From contig CAYYEP010000013.1 of assembly GCA_964470995.1 (NCBI GenBank), positions 1 to 33,751 on the forward strand: a DNA stretch of 33,751 bases. Reading direction: 5' to 3'. Under the pieces are notes generated by a model that ran no database searches, was not told the DNA's origin, and saw nothing but the letters and a program-made list of their open reading frames with translations. Numbering within the stretch: position 1 is the stretch's first letter; every line of letters begins with the position of its first letter. Positions 15,072 through 23,461 of this stretch are shown here, in pieces. The translations under genes were made by a program, and so were the position numbers. The stretch is from UBA5738 sp964470995. Its GTDB lineage: Bacteria > Patescibacteriota > Minisyncoccia > Minisyncoccales > UBA5738.

Positions 15072-15473
15072 TTATTGTCCCGCCGGACCGCCATTTTCCA
15101 TCTCTTCCAATTTTTTCTTAACAATCTCGGCCAATTCCTCCAGAGTATAATCAATCTTTACCAAGTAATCCGATACCCCTATCAATTTTGAATTCTTGAT
15201 CGCTTCGGTAGTGTTCAAATTGGATAATATCAACACCGGCGCGTTGCTTCCCCAATCATCTTCACGCAGAGCTTTGAGCATCGTCAATCCGTCAACTTTC
15301 GGCATAACCACGTCCAATAATATAAAATCCGGATGCTCTTTCAGCGCCATACTCAAACCTTCTTCCCCGTCATGGGCCTCAATTACATTAAAACCTTTCT
15401 GACTCAATTTGGCTCTCAAAAGATCCGCCAAAACCGGTTCATCGTCAACGATTAAAATTTTTTTTTCCTCCAT
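15072..15473 (-). CDS. Receiver-only response regulator
   Basis: 133-residue CheY-like receiver from ATG 15473 (MEEKKILIVDDEPVLADLL); the open frame to 15596 is an artefact. Complete acceptor chemistry: DD in IVDDEP, phospho-Asp in FILLDVVMPKVDG, Ser in LILSNLNT and Lys in LVKIDYT. No output domain. It lies in a run with another receiver and the histidine kinase, so it probably takes phosphate from that kinase and acts by protein contact. Confidence 0.9.
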   Translation of the reverse strand: MEEKKILIVDDEPVLADLLRAKLSQKGFNVIEAHDGEEGLSMALKEHPDFILLDVVMPKVDGLTMLKALREDDWGSNAPVLILSNLNTTEAIKNSKLIGVSDYLVKIDYTLEELAEIVKKKLEEMENGGPAGQ

Positions 15474-15606
15474 TTTTTTAAATTTATAAAAACCCGCGAT
15501 TTCCAATGGCATTGTTAAACATATAATAGCAAAAAAAAAATTGCAACGAACAATCGGCATACCTAAAAAAAGACTGCCACCGCCCTCCTTTGCCAACAGC
15601 CTTAGA

Positions 15607-16017
15607 TCACTTGGCCGCCGCGCCGCCGAATTCGGTTAATCGTTTTTTTACTATCCTGGCTACATCATCCAGGGAATTATTAACCTTTACCAAAAAATCC
15701 TGCGCCCCGCTTGCCAGCGATTCATCCATCGACTGGGCATTGTTCATATTGGATAATACGATTACCGGCATCTTCCTTCCCCGCAAACCTTGGTGCAGAT
15801 TCTTTAACATCGTTATTCCGTCCATTTTGGGCATCACCAAGTCCAACAAAACCAAATCCGGCTTGTCGGCAAAAATCTTTTTCAAACCATCCTCCCCATC
15901 GCCGGCACATATCACCGAATAACCATCCCGCAACAGCCTGTCCCGCAACGCCCGCGCCAAAAAAACTTCATCGTCCACAATCAGTATTTTTTTTAGGGGT
16001 TTGGTTTTCGCCGCCAT
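15607..16017 (-). CDS. Receiver-only response regulator next to kinase
   Basis: 136-residue CheY-like receiver: DD in IVDDEVFLA, phospho-Asp in LVLLDLVMPKMDG, Ser in IVLSNMNN and Lys in LVKVNNS. It starts 21 bases after the histidine kinase ends, so the two form an operon and a likely cognate pair. It resembles the receiver at 15072-15473 (same VMPK(V/M)DG and LSN motifs), which suggests duplication. No output domain, so signalling continues through protein interaction. Confidence 0.9.
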   Translation of the reverse strand: MAAKTKPLKKILIVDDEVFLARALRDRLLRDGYSVICAGDGEDGLKKIFADKPDLVLLDLVMPKMDGITMLKNLHQGLRGRKMPVIVLSNMNNAQSMDESLASGAQDFLVKVNNSLDDVARIVKKRLTEFGGAAAK

Positions 16018-16038
16018 AATATTTGCTTGGTAAACTTC

Positions 16039-17751
16039 TCAAACTACTCCTTTCGTAATCTTCGCCTGCCCTTCGCGTTTTACCATTCCTGTCAACGGGA
16101 TATCCACATAAAAAGTTGTTCCCGCTCCTTCCCGCGACTCAAACCGGATTCGCCAGCCCGCTTGGTCAAGAATCGATTTTACCACATAAAGACCCAGCCC
16201 GCTGCCGCCCGACCGCGCCAACTTAGCATTATCGGCCCTAAACATTCTCCCGAAAATCTTTGATTGTTGCCCTTCCGGAATGCCGTAACCAGTGTCGGCC
16301 ACCGAAAATACCGCCTCATTTCTATTGCGATCCAATGCCAGACTAACCGTGATCTTGCCGCCTGCGGGCGTATAATAAATCGCGTTCGAGATTAAATTCT
16401 GGAAAACAACCTGCACCAGTTGCGGATCGGCGTTGATCACCGGCACATTTTCGTCATAAATTTCTTCCAGCGCCAGATTTTTTTCTTTCATCGGTAATTC
16501 AAATTGCTTCAACTCGTTTTTGCAAATGTCTTTCAATATTATCGGCTCCGGTTCAATGATAAAAGTTCCTAAATCCAGCCGCGATACATTGAGCAAGTCG
16601 TTAATCAACCCGATCGAACTTTTATTGCGGCGGTATATTTCTTCCGCGTATTCCCGCTGTTTATCATTAAGCGCCCCCAGCGTACCATTCAGCAATCCTT
16701 CGGCACACCAGCTGATGGCCGTAGGCGCGTCGCGCAGCTGGTGCGACGCCAGGGAAATAAATTCCGATTTGGTCCGGTCAATCTCTTTTTCTTTAGTCAC
16801 GTCCCGCAACACTGACACCGCGCCCAGCTTCTGGCCGCCCGAATCTATCTCGGTCACCGTCACCGCGCCCGGGAATCGTGTCCCATCCTTGCGTACATAA
16901 TAAAAAGTTGTTGTTTCGGGTCTTTCGCCGCTTAAAACCCTCCAAACAAACCGGCGGCGCGCTGGAACCGCGTTTCCTTTTTCGTCCTGGCAGGGAAGAA
17001 CGTCAAAAAGCGATTTTCCAATCATATCTTCCGCCTTCCAGCCGGTCATTTTTTCAAAAGCAGCATTCACCAGCGCCACCGTACCGGCCGCATCAGTAGT
17101 AATGACCAACCCATCGCCAATCGACATCAGAATCGCCTCCGCCTTTGCTTTTTCTCCGGCCAGCGTAATCTTCTCAACATCCAGACTTTGCACCGCGCTA
17201 ATCAGTGCCTTCTTGCTCTTCTTTAATTTCTCCGCCTGCCGCTTAAGTTCATCCTCCGCTTCCTTGCGTTCGGTAATATCCTCCAGCGTTTCCACGGCGC
17301 CAACGATTTCCCCGTTATTATTCCTGATCGCCGCCGCGGTGAAATAAAGCCATTTACCATTCTTGCCCATCGCCGGGAAAAAATCAATCGCCTCATAAGC
17401 CCCGGACACAAGTTTCGATTTAGCATACTTTCCTTTGTAAAGCTGAGAAATCATCGCCAGCCGCTGGTCCACTAAAATATCGGCCATGCACGGCCGCTCA
17501 TAACTATAAAACGCCTGCCAATGCTTGTTGGTGCCAACTATCTCCTCGCTCTTCGTCCCGCTGTATTCGGCCAGCGCTTTATTCCAATAAACCACCTGGT
17601 GGCGCTTGTCAATCACAAACTGCGGTATCGGCGAACCGTAAACCACGCCGCATAAAGCCTCGGCCCCCATTTTATGTCCCGCACCCCTTTTCTTTTTTAA
17701 ACCAAAATCCCAAAATCCCATAAGATTGCTGATATACTTCCATCCTATCAC
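16039..17751 (-). CDS. PAS-PAS sensor histidine kinase with altered H-box
   Basis: 570-residue cytoplasmic sensor with no membrane segment. PAS domain 1 at about 30-150 (QFVIDKRHQVVYWNKALAEY); a short coiled coil (about 155-195); PAS domain 2 at about 195-325 (GDGLVITTDAAGTVALVNAA, with a PAC-like end VSVLRDVTKEKEIDR). HisKA follows with the phospho-His in SLASHQLRDAPTAISW, then HATPase with the N-box QNLISNAIYYTP, G1 DTGYGIPEG and G2 GSGLGLYVVK. The usual H-box is HQLRTPLT; here TPL is DAP. It is followed by two receivers. The first Met may instead be 17721 (MGFWDF). Confidence 0.92.
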   Translation of the reverse strand: MIGWKYISNLMGFWDFGLKKKRGAGHKMGAEALCGVVYGSPIPQFVIDKRHQVVYWNKALAEYSGTKSEEIVGTNKHWQAFYSYERPCMADILVDQRLAMISQLYKGKYAKSKLVSGAYEAIDFFPAMGKNGKWLYFTAAAIRNNNGEIVGAVETLEDITERKEAEDELKRQAEKLKKSKKALISAVQSLDVEKITLAGEKAKAEAILMSIGDGLVITTDAAGTVALVNAAFEKMTGWKAEDMIGKSLFDVLPCQDEKGNAVPARRRFVWRVLSGERPETTTFYYVRKDGTRFPGAVTVTEIDSGGQKLGAVSVLRDVTKEKEIDRTKSEFISLASHQLRDAPTAISWCAEGLLNGTLGALNDKQREYAEEIYRRNKSSIGLINDLLNVSRLDLGTFIIEPEPIILKDICKNELKQFELPMKEKNLALEEIYDENVPVINADPQLVQVVFQNLISNAIYYTPAGGKITVSLALDRNRNEAVFSVADTGYGIPEGQQSKIFGRMFRADNAKLARSGGSGLGLYVVKSILDQAGWRIRFESREGAGTTFYVDIPLTGMVKREGQAKITKGVV

Positions 17752-17840
17752 AAATACACTCCCCCGATAAAAATTTGTATTTAAAAACCGCTCCTATGGT
17801 AACCTCATTGGGACGGCCTTTTGTATCCTATGCAAAAAAA

Positions 17841-18305
17841 TTATTGGTCGGCCCGCTTGATGCACCCCGCATAATCTTTCTCGGCGCCATTCTCCAGCAC
17901 CAGCGCCGTATCGCCCTTGTCCCAAAAAACAAACGACTCGTCGCTATTGGCATACCGCCCGCCGTCTGCCGAAATAATCTGCACCAGGTCAAAATTACGG
18001 CCATCGCTCAAAATTACCTTCGCGCTTCCCGTCGGCACCGGCATCTGGCCCGGCTCAACCGTCAGTTCTTCTCCCTTATAAAACTCCGCTGACACGGTCT
18101 TTTCTCCGGCGCAGCCATAAGTCGCTTTTGCGATTAATTGTCTGTCTTTTGTTTCCAAATCCTCCGCGCTGGAGGTTATTGTTACCGGCGCCAAAGTTTC
18201 GGGCGCCACAACAGCATCATTTAATGCCTTGTTGCCATTGTATATATACCACGCTATCGCAACCCCAATCGCGATTGCCGCCAAAACACCGATTGTTTTA
18301 TTCAT
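17841..18305 (-). CDS. MliC-type lysozyme inhibitor domain protein
   Basis: 154-residue exported protein. An N-terminal hydrophobic helix (about 4-20, IGVLAAIAIGVAIAWYIY) anchors or exports it. The C-terminal domain (about 60-150) carries the MliC pattern: ATYGCAGEKTVSAEFY, VILSDGRNFDLVQIISADGG, RYANSDESFVFWDKGDTALV and a final Cys in YAGCIK that can pair with the first. In Proteobacteria MliC blocks C-type lysozyme at the cell surface. No lipobox here, so it is held by the helix rather than lipid. Five bases separate it from the HAD gene upstream. Confidence 0.8.
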   Translation of the reverse strand: MNKTIGVLAAIAIGVAIAWYIYNGNKALNDAVVAPETLAPVTITSSAEDLETKDRQLIAKATYGCAGEKTVSAEFYKGEELTVEPGQMPVPTGSAKVILSDGRNFDLVQIISADGGRYANSDESFVFWDKGDTALVLENGAEKDYAGCIKRADQ

Positions 18306-18310
18306 ATTTT

Positions 18311-18946
18311 TTAATTAAAAAAATCATCGATTGCCGCCAAAAGCTCCTCTGGTTTTTTTACGATCAAAAATGGGCTCCCTTTAGCCAAGTCTTCGGCTTT
18401 CTGAAATCCCCACTCAACCCCGATTGACCCGATACCGCACTCGGCCGCCTCGCGCATATCGCCCTGCGTATCAGTCACAAACACGCAATCGTTCGGCGCC
18501 GCCCTGTATTTCTCTAAAACCTTTTTGATCCGATCCGACTTATTGTTATGGACAACCATATCGCCATTGAATTTTTCGAAATAATCCGTTAACCCGTTTA
18601 CCGCCAGAAAATCCTTGATCGGACTGGCAATCGTCGAAGATATAATTATCAAAATATACGATTTCGCCAGTTCGCCAAGTGCTTCTTTCATTCCCGGAAA
18701 AACTTCCGCCCCCGCCAATTTCGGAATATACCTGATGAAAAAATCATCGTCTGATTTTTTAACCTCTTCTTCGCCAAGAGACGTGTCTTTTTTCCAGTCA
18801 TTGATATTCCCGTCAAAAAGTTTTGTATAGTCATCTTCAACCCTGATCTTGGGATTTATCTGCTTGTTTATCCCAAAACAGATATCGAAAGTATCAGCAA
18901 TCACTCCATCAAAATCAAACAATATTATTTTTCTTTTCATTTTCAT
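18311..18946 (-). CDS. HAD-family hydrolase, phosphoglycolate-phosphatase-like
   Basis: 211-residue phosphohydrolase. Motif I DFDGVIADT with the nucleophilic Asp, motif II Ser in IIISSTIAS, conserved Lys around NNKSDRIKKVL, and motif III/IV acid pair in VTDTQGDMREA. The helical cap (about 18-85) puts it in subfamily I. Substrate cannot be told from sequence. Member of the GNAT-rsgA-HAD-MliC run, 42 bases after rsgA. Confidence 0.9.
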   Translation of the reverse strand: MKMKRKIILFDFDGVIADTFDICFGINKQINPKIRVEDDYTKLFDGNINDWKKDTSLGEEEVKKSDDDFFIRYIPKLAGAEVFPGMKEALGELAKSYILIIISSTIASPIKDFLAVNGLTDYFEKFNGDMVVHNNKSDRIKKVLEKYRAAPNDCVFVTDTQGDMREAAECGIGSIGVEWGFQKAEDLAKGSPFLIVKKPEELLAAIDDFFN

Positions 18947-18988
18947 ATTTTAACAAAAAACGCTCTACATATCTTAAAAACATCCAAT

Positions 18989-20101
18989 TTAAAAGTCTCC
19001 GTTCTTTTTAAATTGGTCATTCATTCTTTTAATGAATTTCCCGAATTGGCGGTCTTTTTCCCTCTTGTCCAGATCGGACATTTCATAATATTCGGTTTCC
19101 TTTTTCAACCCGATGTAATTATCGTAAACTTCGGCCTCCAGCTTGCCCGACTTGACCGCCGCCAAAACCGCGCACCCCGGCTCGCGGATATGCGTGCAAT
19201 CGGCATATTTGCATTCTTTGGCCAATGCCGCAATTTTTCCGAATACATCATCAACCCCCGCGGCCGCATCAGCCATTCCCACCTCTCTCATCCCCGGATT
19301 ATCAATCACGATTCCGCTTACAGTAAGCGGGACCGAACCGCCGCCATCCAAAATATGCATCTCTCTGCTGGTCGTAGTGTGCCTGCCTCTGTCCGTATCA
19401 ATGCTTACCGCAGCGGTTTTTATTGTCTCTTTGCCGATCAACTTGTTGATCAAAGTTGATTTCCCCACCCCCGAAGACCCAAGAAAACAATAAGTTTTGC
19501 CGGCTTTTATATAATCCCGCAACCCGTCCAGCCCCGCGCCAGCAACGGTGCTGGTGGCGATAATATCAATATCCCCGAACCGGCTTTTGATTTCGGAAAT
19601 CTTTAAGTCCAATTCCTCTTTCGATATCAGATCTGTTTTATTCAAAACAACTGCCGGTGCCGCGCCGCCGCGACGGCTGATGGCAAAGTATCTCTCAAAC
19701 CGGTTTAAGCTGTAATCGCCGTCTACCGCCTGCACCGCCAGCGCGAAATCGATATTGGCCGCGATGATCTGAATATCGTTTTTCCCCGCGGCCTTTCTCT
19801 TGATCATTGATTTCCGCGGCAACACTCCCTCAATTACCGCCTGCTCCTCATTGATTTTGGAAATCGCCACCCAATCGCCCACCGCCGGAAAATCTTCCCG
19901 GGACGCCGCGTTAAAAATTTGTTTGCCGGTAATTTTTGCCAGATATTCGCCCTCCGCATTTTTAACCCGATACAATTCTTTGTGTTCGGCGACCACCCGC
20001 GCCGCCGCAAAAACACCCCAACCCATTTTCTGCCGGCGGCTTTCAAAAAAAACATCATATCCCAAATCCTCTATCCTTAATTGGCCATTCTTGTTGTCCA
20101 T
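18989..20101 (-). CDS. rsgA: Ribosome small-subunit-dependent GTPase RsgA
   Basis: GTPase that helps mature the 30S subunit. 370 residues from ATG 20101; a TTG at 20119 would add six. An OB fold spans about 40-105; then a circularly permuted GTPase with G4 first (VVLNKTDLIS), G1 (FLGSSGVGKSTLINKL) and G3 (DNPGMREV). The C-terminal zinc knuckle is present: CKYADCTHIREPGC. All family landmarks are in order. Starts 5 bases after the GNAT gene. Confidence 0.95.
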   Translation of the reverse strand: MDNKNGQLRIEDLGYDVFFESRRQKMGWGVFAAARVVAEHKELYRVKNAEGEYLAKITGKQIFNAASREDFPAVGDWVAISKINEEQAVIEGVLPRKSMIKRKAAGKNDIQIIAANIDFALAVQAVDGDYSLNRFERYFAISRRGGAAPAVVLNKTDLISKEELDLKISEIKSRFGDIDIIATSTVAGAGLDGLRDYIKAGKTYCFLGSSGVGKSTLINKLIGKETIKTAAVSIDTDRGRHTTTSREMHILDGGGSVPLTVSGIVIDNPGMREVGMADAAAGVDDVFGKIAALAKECKYADCTHIREPGCAVLAAVKSGKLEAEVYDNYIGLKKETEYYEMSDLDKREKDRQFGKFIKRMNDQFKKNGDF

Positions 20102-20106
20102 ACAAA

Positions 20107-20652
20107 TTATTTTATACAATAATGCATCACAATTTCATCGATAAGCTTTCCGTTCCGGCAAAATCTATTCGGAATTCTCGCTACCCTGGTAAAACCGGCC
20201 CTTTTATACAAATCAAGCGCGATTTTATTTTCCGCAAACGCCCCCAATTCGATAATTTTCACCTCGGCACCAAACTTCTCCTTAACCGCGCTTATCGCCT
20301 TCCCCGTCAAATAACTGCCCAAACCGCAACCGCGGTATTTTTTGGAAATCGTAATTCCAAACCGCCCAATATGGCTTTGTTTTCCGGTTAAAAACTCAAT
20401 ACTGACACTGCCTGCGATTTCATTGTTGTTTTCCGCAACCAATACAAAAGCCTTCCTTTGCCTGATTTTTTTTAATTCACTTGCCAGCCAAGCCTCCTCT
20501 TCTTTAATGCTTATTTTTTTAAAAACGGTTATGTACGTATTTTCATCAACAAGCGCATTTATATATTTTTGCCATTGCTTTACTATTTTTTTATCCCTTT
20601 CCTGCAATTCCCTGATAATTATTTTATTTTCCCCAAAAAATTTGATTTCCAT
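20107..20652 (-). CDS. GNAT-family N-acetyltransferase
   Basis: 181 residues from ATG 20652 (MEIKFFGENKI); the open frame to 20757 crosses GC-rich repeats and is not supported. Acetyl-CoA binding motif A: RFGITISKKYRGCGLGSYLT, then IELGAFAENKIALDLYKRAGF, typical of the RimJ/RimL-like branch. Substrate unknown. First gene of the run leading to rsgA. Confidence 0.88.
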   Translation of the reverse strand: MEIKFFGENKIIIRELQERDKKIVKQWQKYINALVDENTYITVFKKISIKEEEAWLASELKKIRQRKAFVLVAENNNEIAGSVSIEFLTGKQSHIGRFGITISKKYRGCGLGSYLTGKAISAVKEKFGAEVKIIELGAFAENKIALDLYKRAGFTRVARIPNRFCRNGKLIDEIVMHYCIK

Positions 20653-20779
20653 ATTTTTATTTATCTGCCAGAATCCTCCGCCGGCTTTGCCGCGGGGATG
20701 AATGGCTGCCCGCAGCGTCACGGAGGCTAAAAACTTACTTTTCCTAACGCGTAGCACATGCGAAGTTAAAGGAATACCT

Positions 20780-20794
20780 CGGGGCTCTGCCCCG
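20780..20794. repeat. GC-rich hairpin
   Basis: CGGGGC-TCT-GCCCCG, a perfect 6 bp stem between the AbrB-like gene and the GNAT gene. No T run follows on the minus strand. Another GC-rich fold lies at about 20675-20725. Together they look like small palindromic intergenic elements. Confidence 0.5.
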
Positions 20795-20836
20795 GAAATA
20801 GTTTATTTAATCTGAAAAATATTCCCGCCGCTTTTT

Positions 20837-21013
20837 TTATTTTCCCGGCCAATCGGAAATATAAACACCCTTGCCGCTTTTTTTAACCACCACATTTTGC
20901 TTTTCCTGCCAGCCCAAATCAAGCAAAATATCTTTAGGCAGGGTAACAGCCAGCGAAGTTTTACCGGTGCGCGTTAATTTGCGAACATTGTTCTCGGAAG
21001 TTTTGCGGCTCAT
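20837..21013 (-). CDS. AbrB/SpoVT-type DNA-binding protein
   Basis: 58 residues from ATG 21013 (a TTG at 21025 would add four). One swapped-hairpin AbrB-like domain: RKLTRTGKTSLAVTLPKDIL, then DLGWQEKQNVVVKKSGKGVYI. Such proteins dimerise to bind AT-rich operators and often act as antitoxins, but no toxin partner is adjacent. The basic N-terminal extension may contact DNA. Confidence 0.75.
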   Translation of the reverse strand: MSRKTSENNVRKLTRTGKTSLAVTLPKDILLDLGWQEKQNVVVKKSGKGVYISDWPGK

Positions 21014-21603
21014 AAATTTTGGCAACTGCTTTGAATCGCGGAACGCTTTGTATTTTGGAGCCTATCCCTCACGCTTGTCCCAAGTTAATCCCAGGGTAAT
21101 CCAAGGAAAACGCAAGCGGTTAGACCCTTCAATAATATTTGGATTTAAGAGCTTTACGATTCAAGGTAATTACTTATGTAATGACACATGTACATACTCA
21201 ATTTAACACGCTCCGACCAAAACCAAAACCGCCGCCGCCGCCGCGCCAAGAACCAAAAGACAACCCGCAAAACCGCAATCAGATACCCTAACCCCTAAAA
21301 TCATCCCCGCCCAACTAAAAGGGTACGACCCTTTTAACCACAATATCGGTAACCGACATCGAGCTATTCGCTACCTTGATTTTCATCGCACATGCGCTAG
21401 TTAGCCCGGTTTTCCCCAATGAACAGCTATCACACCAAATCATTTTATTGCCAAACTTGTTTTCAAAACCAACCGTACTGGCGTCAGCTACGGATTTCGT
21501 CTAACAATCTTGCGTTATCTTTCCCATCTACCTTAGCTATTCTACTACACCTTATTTAACTTTCATCAATGGCAAAGGGCCGTTTGGCAATCAATCTTCG
21601 CAC
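21014..21603. other. Intergenic region, mostly without gene
   Basis: 590 bases. Contains a (CCG)5 run at about 21229-21244, a small hairpin AAAAGGGT/ACCCTTTT at about 21317-21335, and a minus-strand open frame of 61 codons listed separately. Base composition is uneven, with GC-rich and AT-rich patches. No tRNA fold seen. Confidence 0.6.
21315..21443 (-). CDS. Possible small cysteine-containing protein or fragment
   Basis: 42-residue ORF from ATG 21443; the frame is open back to 21500. It contains WCDSC and a third Cys (TSACAM), then a strand-like C-terminus (MSVTDIVVKRVVPF). Its stop lies inside an AAAAGGG/CCCTTTT hairpin. No ribosome site. It may be the tail of a decayed gene. Weak support. 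Confidence 0.25.
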   Translation of the reverse strand: MIWCDSCSLGKTGLTSACAMKIKVANSSMSVTDIVVKRVVPF

Positions 21604-22662
21604 CTAAATGCCTAACGCATAATTATCGGCCGCGAATTCGTATTGACCGATAAATATCTCTTTGAATTGAACTATCGAATTCAATTCATAAAAAACGATC
21701 ATCGCTTGGCGGTAATCGGTTTCATCAACACTGCGATATGAAAGCGGCGCCAGGCCGTTTGCCAACAGTAAGGCATTGGCCATCAAGCGGCTTGTTCTTT
21801 TATTCCCGTCTTCAAACGGCTGAATATAGCTTATACCCAAAACCGCCAGCAATGACTTTGCGTAAATATTTTTCATCTGGCCGATTGCCCCAGAAAGCGC
21901 GGCAATCGCTTCTTCAATCTGGTAGATATTATCCAACGGCTGGTATTTGGTACCGGTAATTCCCACCGGCGCCTTGCGCAAACCAAGGCCAACCCCCATA
22001 TCCTTTACTAAAATCGCGTGGAGCTCTTCAAGATTGGCGCGATTTAATTTTTTGAATTCTTGCGGGTTTTGGCACACAAAATTAAAGGCTTCTTTGTGGT
22101 TCATGATCATCTGGGTTTCATTCTCACTGCGGCCCTCCGCTTTTTTATTTTCCAAAATAAGTTTTTCGGTTTCCAGCAATGTATAAGTATTGCCTTCTAT
22201 TTTTGACGATTTCCACGACAGTTCTATTGTCAGCCTCTCCAATTCTTTATTTTGCGTTACCGGCGTAACATTTTGCGACCTCTGTTTGTAGATTTTTGTT
22301 GCCGCCTCAAACCTTTCTCGCTCTTTATCGTAAAAAATGTCCGCCGGGATTTTTGGAAATAAATCAAAATTATAACGGCTCAATCCATAACGCTTGTCCG
22401 GTTCAACCGTGCAATAATCTTTGGCGTTGATCTCGGTAAATAATCTGCCGGAAACCCCGATTTCATAAATAGTTGATCTCCCGCCGCCGGCCTCAATTAT
22501 AACCCCCGCACCAACCATTTCTGATAACGCCCTTTTAACCGTAACCAGCGCAACACTTTCTTTCTCCTTGGATAATGCATCTCGAATAGCTGAAGACTGC
22601 ATCTTGCCATTTTTTGCCAGAATTGAAAGAATTTTTTGTTGTTTTTGGGATAATTGCTGCAT
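21604..22662 (-). CDS. Fic-domain protein with wHTH, catalytic His replaced by Gln
   Basis: 352 residues from ATG 22662; the longer frame crosses the operator palindrome. N-terminal winged helix at about 1-70 (LSQKQQKILSILAKNGKMQS, then TVKRALSEMVGAGVI). An alpha-inhibitory motif S/TxxxEG follows in WKSSKIEGNTYT, then the Fic core. The Fic motif, normally HPFxDGN(G/K)R, reads IQPFEDGNKRTSR: Asp, Gly, Asn and Arg stay, but the catalytic His is Gln. AMPylation normally needs that His, so this protein may be inactive as an enzyme or use other chemistry. The winged helix and upstream palindrome suggest autoregulation. It lies downstream of NUDIX on the same strand. Confidence 0.9.
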   Translation of the reverse strand: MQQLSQKQQKILSILAKNGKMQSSAIRDALSKEKESVALVTVKRALSEMVGAGVIIEAGGGRSTIYEIGVSGRLFTEINAKDYCTVEPDKRYGLSRYNFDLFPKIPADIFYDKERERFEAATKIYKQRSQNVTPVTQNKELERLTIELSWKSSKIEGNTYTLLETEKLILENKKAEGRSENETQMIMNHKEAFNFVCQNPQEFKKLNRANLEELHAILVKDMGVGLGLRKAPVGITGTKYQPLDNIYQIEEAIAALSGAIGQMKNIYAKSLLAVLGISYIQPFEDGNKRTSRLMANALLLANGLAPLSYRSVDETDYRQAMIVFYELNSIVQFKEIFIGQYEFAADNYALGI

Positions 22663-22712
22663 AATCGTATCATTTATATGCGCCAATCGTATCATTTTGA
22701 TACGATTAGCGC
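22663..22712. promoter_or_regulatory. Operator palindrome upstream of the Fic gene
   Basis: 22680-22712 is a 33-base inverted repeat: two 15-base arms differing at one position, core ATCGTATCA/TGATACGAT around TTT. A further half-site AATCGTATCATTT follows at 22663-22675, touching the Fic start codon. It sits between the NUDIX stop and Fic start and is a likely binding site for the Fic protein's own winged helix. Confidence 0.75.
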
Positions 22713-22717
22713 AACTT

Positions 22718-23116
22718 TTACGCAACAAAACAACCAACAAAACGCCTTAATTTATCGGAAGAACCCAGTTTTAAGAAATCTGTGGCGGTAAGCCATCTGA
22801 ATTCATCGTGTTCGCAACTAAGAATTACTTTATCGGAAATTGCTTTGGCAATATAAGCAATCGTTACCCAAAAATCGCCATCTTTATTTATATGCGATTC
22901 AACATCAAAAGGTCTTAAATCTTCAACATCAAGCCCGGTTTCCTCTTTAATTTCCCTGATAATTCCCTCCATCGCGTCTTCCCCAAAATCCAAATCCCCG
23001 CCCGGAAAATCCCATTTGCCCGGATTGGATGGCGCGGTTTCTGTTCTTCGTATAGTTAAAAATTTGCCCTCTCCATTAAAAATAATCGCTTTTTGTGAAA
23101 CCCCAATTTTCTTCAT
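22718..23116 (-). CDS. NUDIX hydrolase
   Basis: 132-residue pyrophosphohydrolase acting on nucleoside-diphosphate-linked compounds. The Nudix box is complete: GGDLDFGEDAMEGIIREIKE followed by ETG, matching GX5EX7REUXEEXGU. It is preceded by KWDFPGGD and followed by a short C-terminal helix. Substrate cannot be told. The Fic gene follows on the same strand after the operator. Confidence 0.93.
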   Translation of the reverse strand: MKKIGVSQKAIIFNGEGKFLTIRRTETAPSNPGKWDFPGGDLDFGEDAMEGIIREIKEETGLDVEDLRPFDVESHINKDGDFWVTIAYIAKAISDKVILSCEHDEFRWLTATDFLKLGSSDKLRRFVGCFVA

Positions 23117-23461
23117 AATTTTATCTTACCAAAAAGCCGCCTTTCCAGCGACTTTTCCCATCGGCTCATTGCTCATCAACTATCCTTGGTGCCGCGTACC
23201 AAAATGTTCAAAATTAAGGCAATTAACGAGCTAAAACTGGAAATTACGCTCAATAAAAAAGGGCTTAAATTAAATTAAATTAAATTTAATTTACCTTATC
23301 CTTTCTCCCCCGTTATATCGCAAATGCCATCGATGATCGGCATCATATCGTCATGGAAGGTTATTTAAGGTAAACCTTCCGAAAACCATTTGCGTGCTAG
23401 TAAAACTTTGCCAGATACCCTTCATTTCCGTTAAAATTGGATAAAAATTAAAAATGGAATT
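23117..23461. other. Intergenic region with AT repeat and hairpin
   Basis: 345 bases, no gene I would defend. Holds four TTAAA units in tandem (23265-23284) running into an inverted AAATTTAATTTA, and a hairpin GGAAGGTT/AACCTTCC with a 10-base loop at 23355-23380. A 24-codon plus-strand frame from 23204 ends in the repeat and is probably chance. Confidence 0.6.

Noticed and set aside
15474..15596. 41-residue N-terminal extension of the second receiver
   Set aside because: The conserved receiver begins at MEEKKILIVDDE; the upstream part is not conserved and lacks a ribosome site.
20653..20757. N-terminal extension of the GNAT protein
   Set aside because: Runs through a GC-rich intergenic fold and has no homology to the acetyltransferase fold.
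20837..22662. AbrB-like and Fic proteins as a toxin-antitoxin pair
   Set aside because: They are 590 bases apart with their own contexts, and the Fic protein already carries its inhibitory helix.
22663..22740. Upstream start of the Fic gene
   Set aside because: The extension would be encoded by the operator palindrome; the winged helix begins right after ATG 22662.
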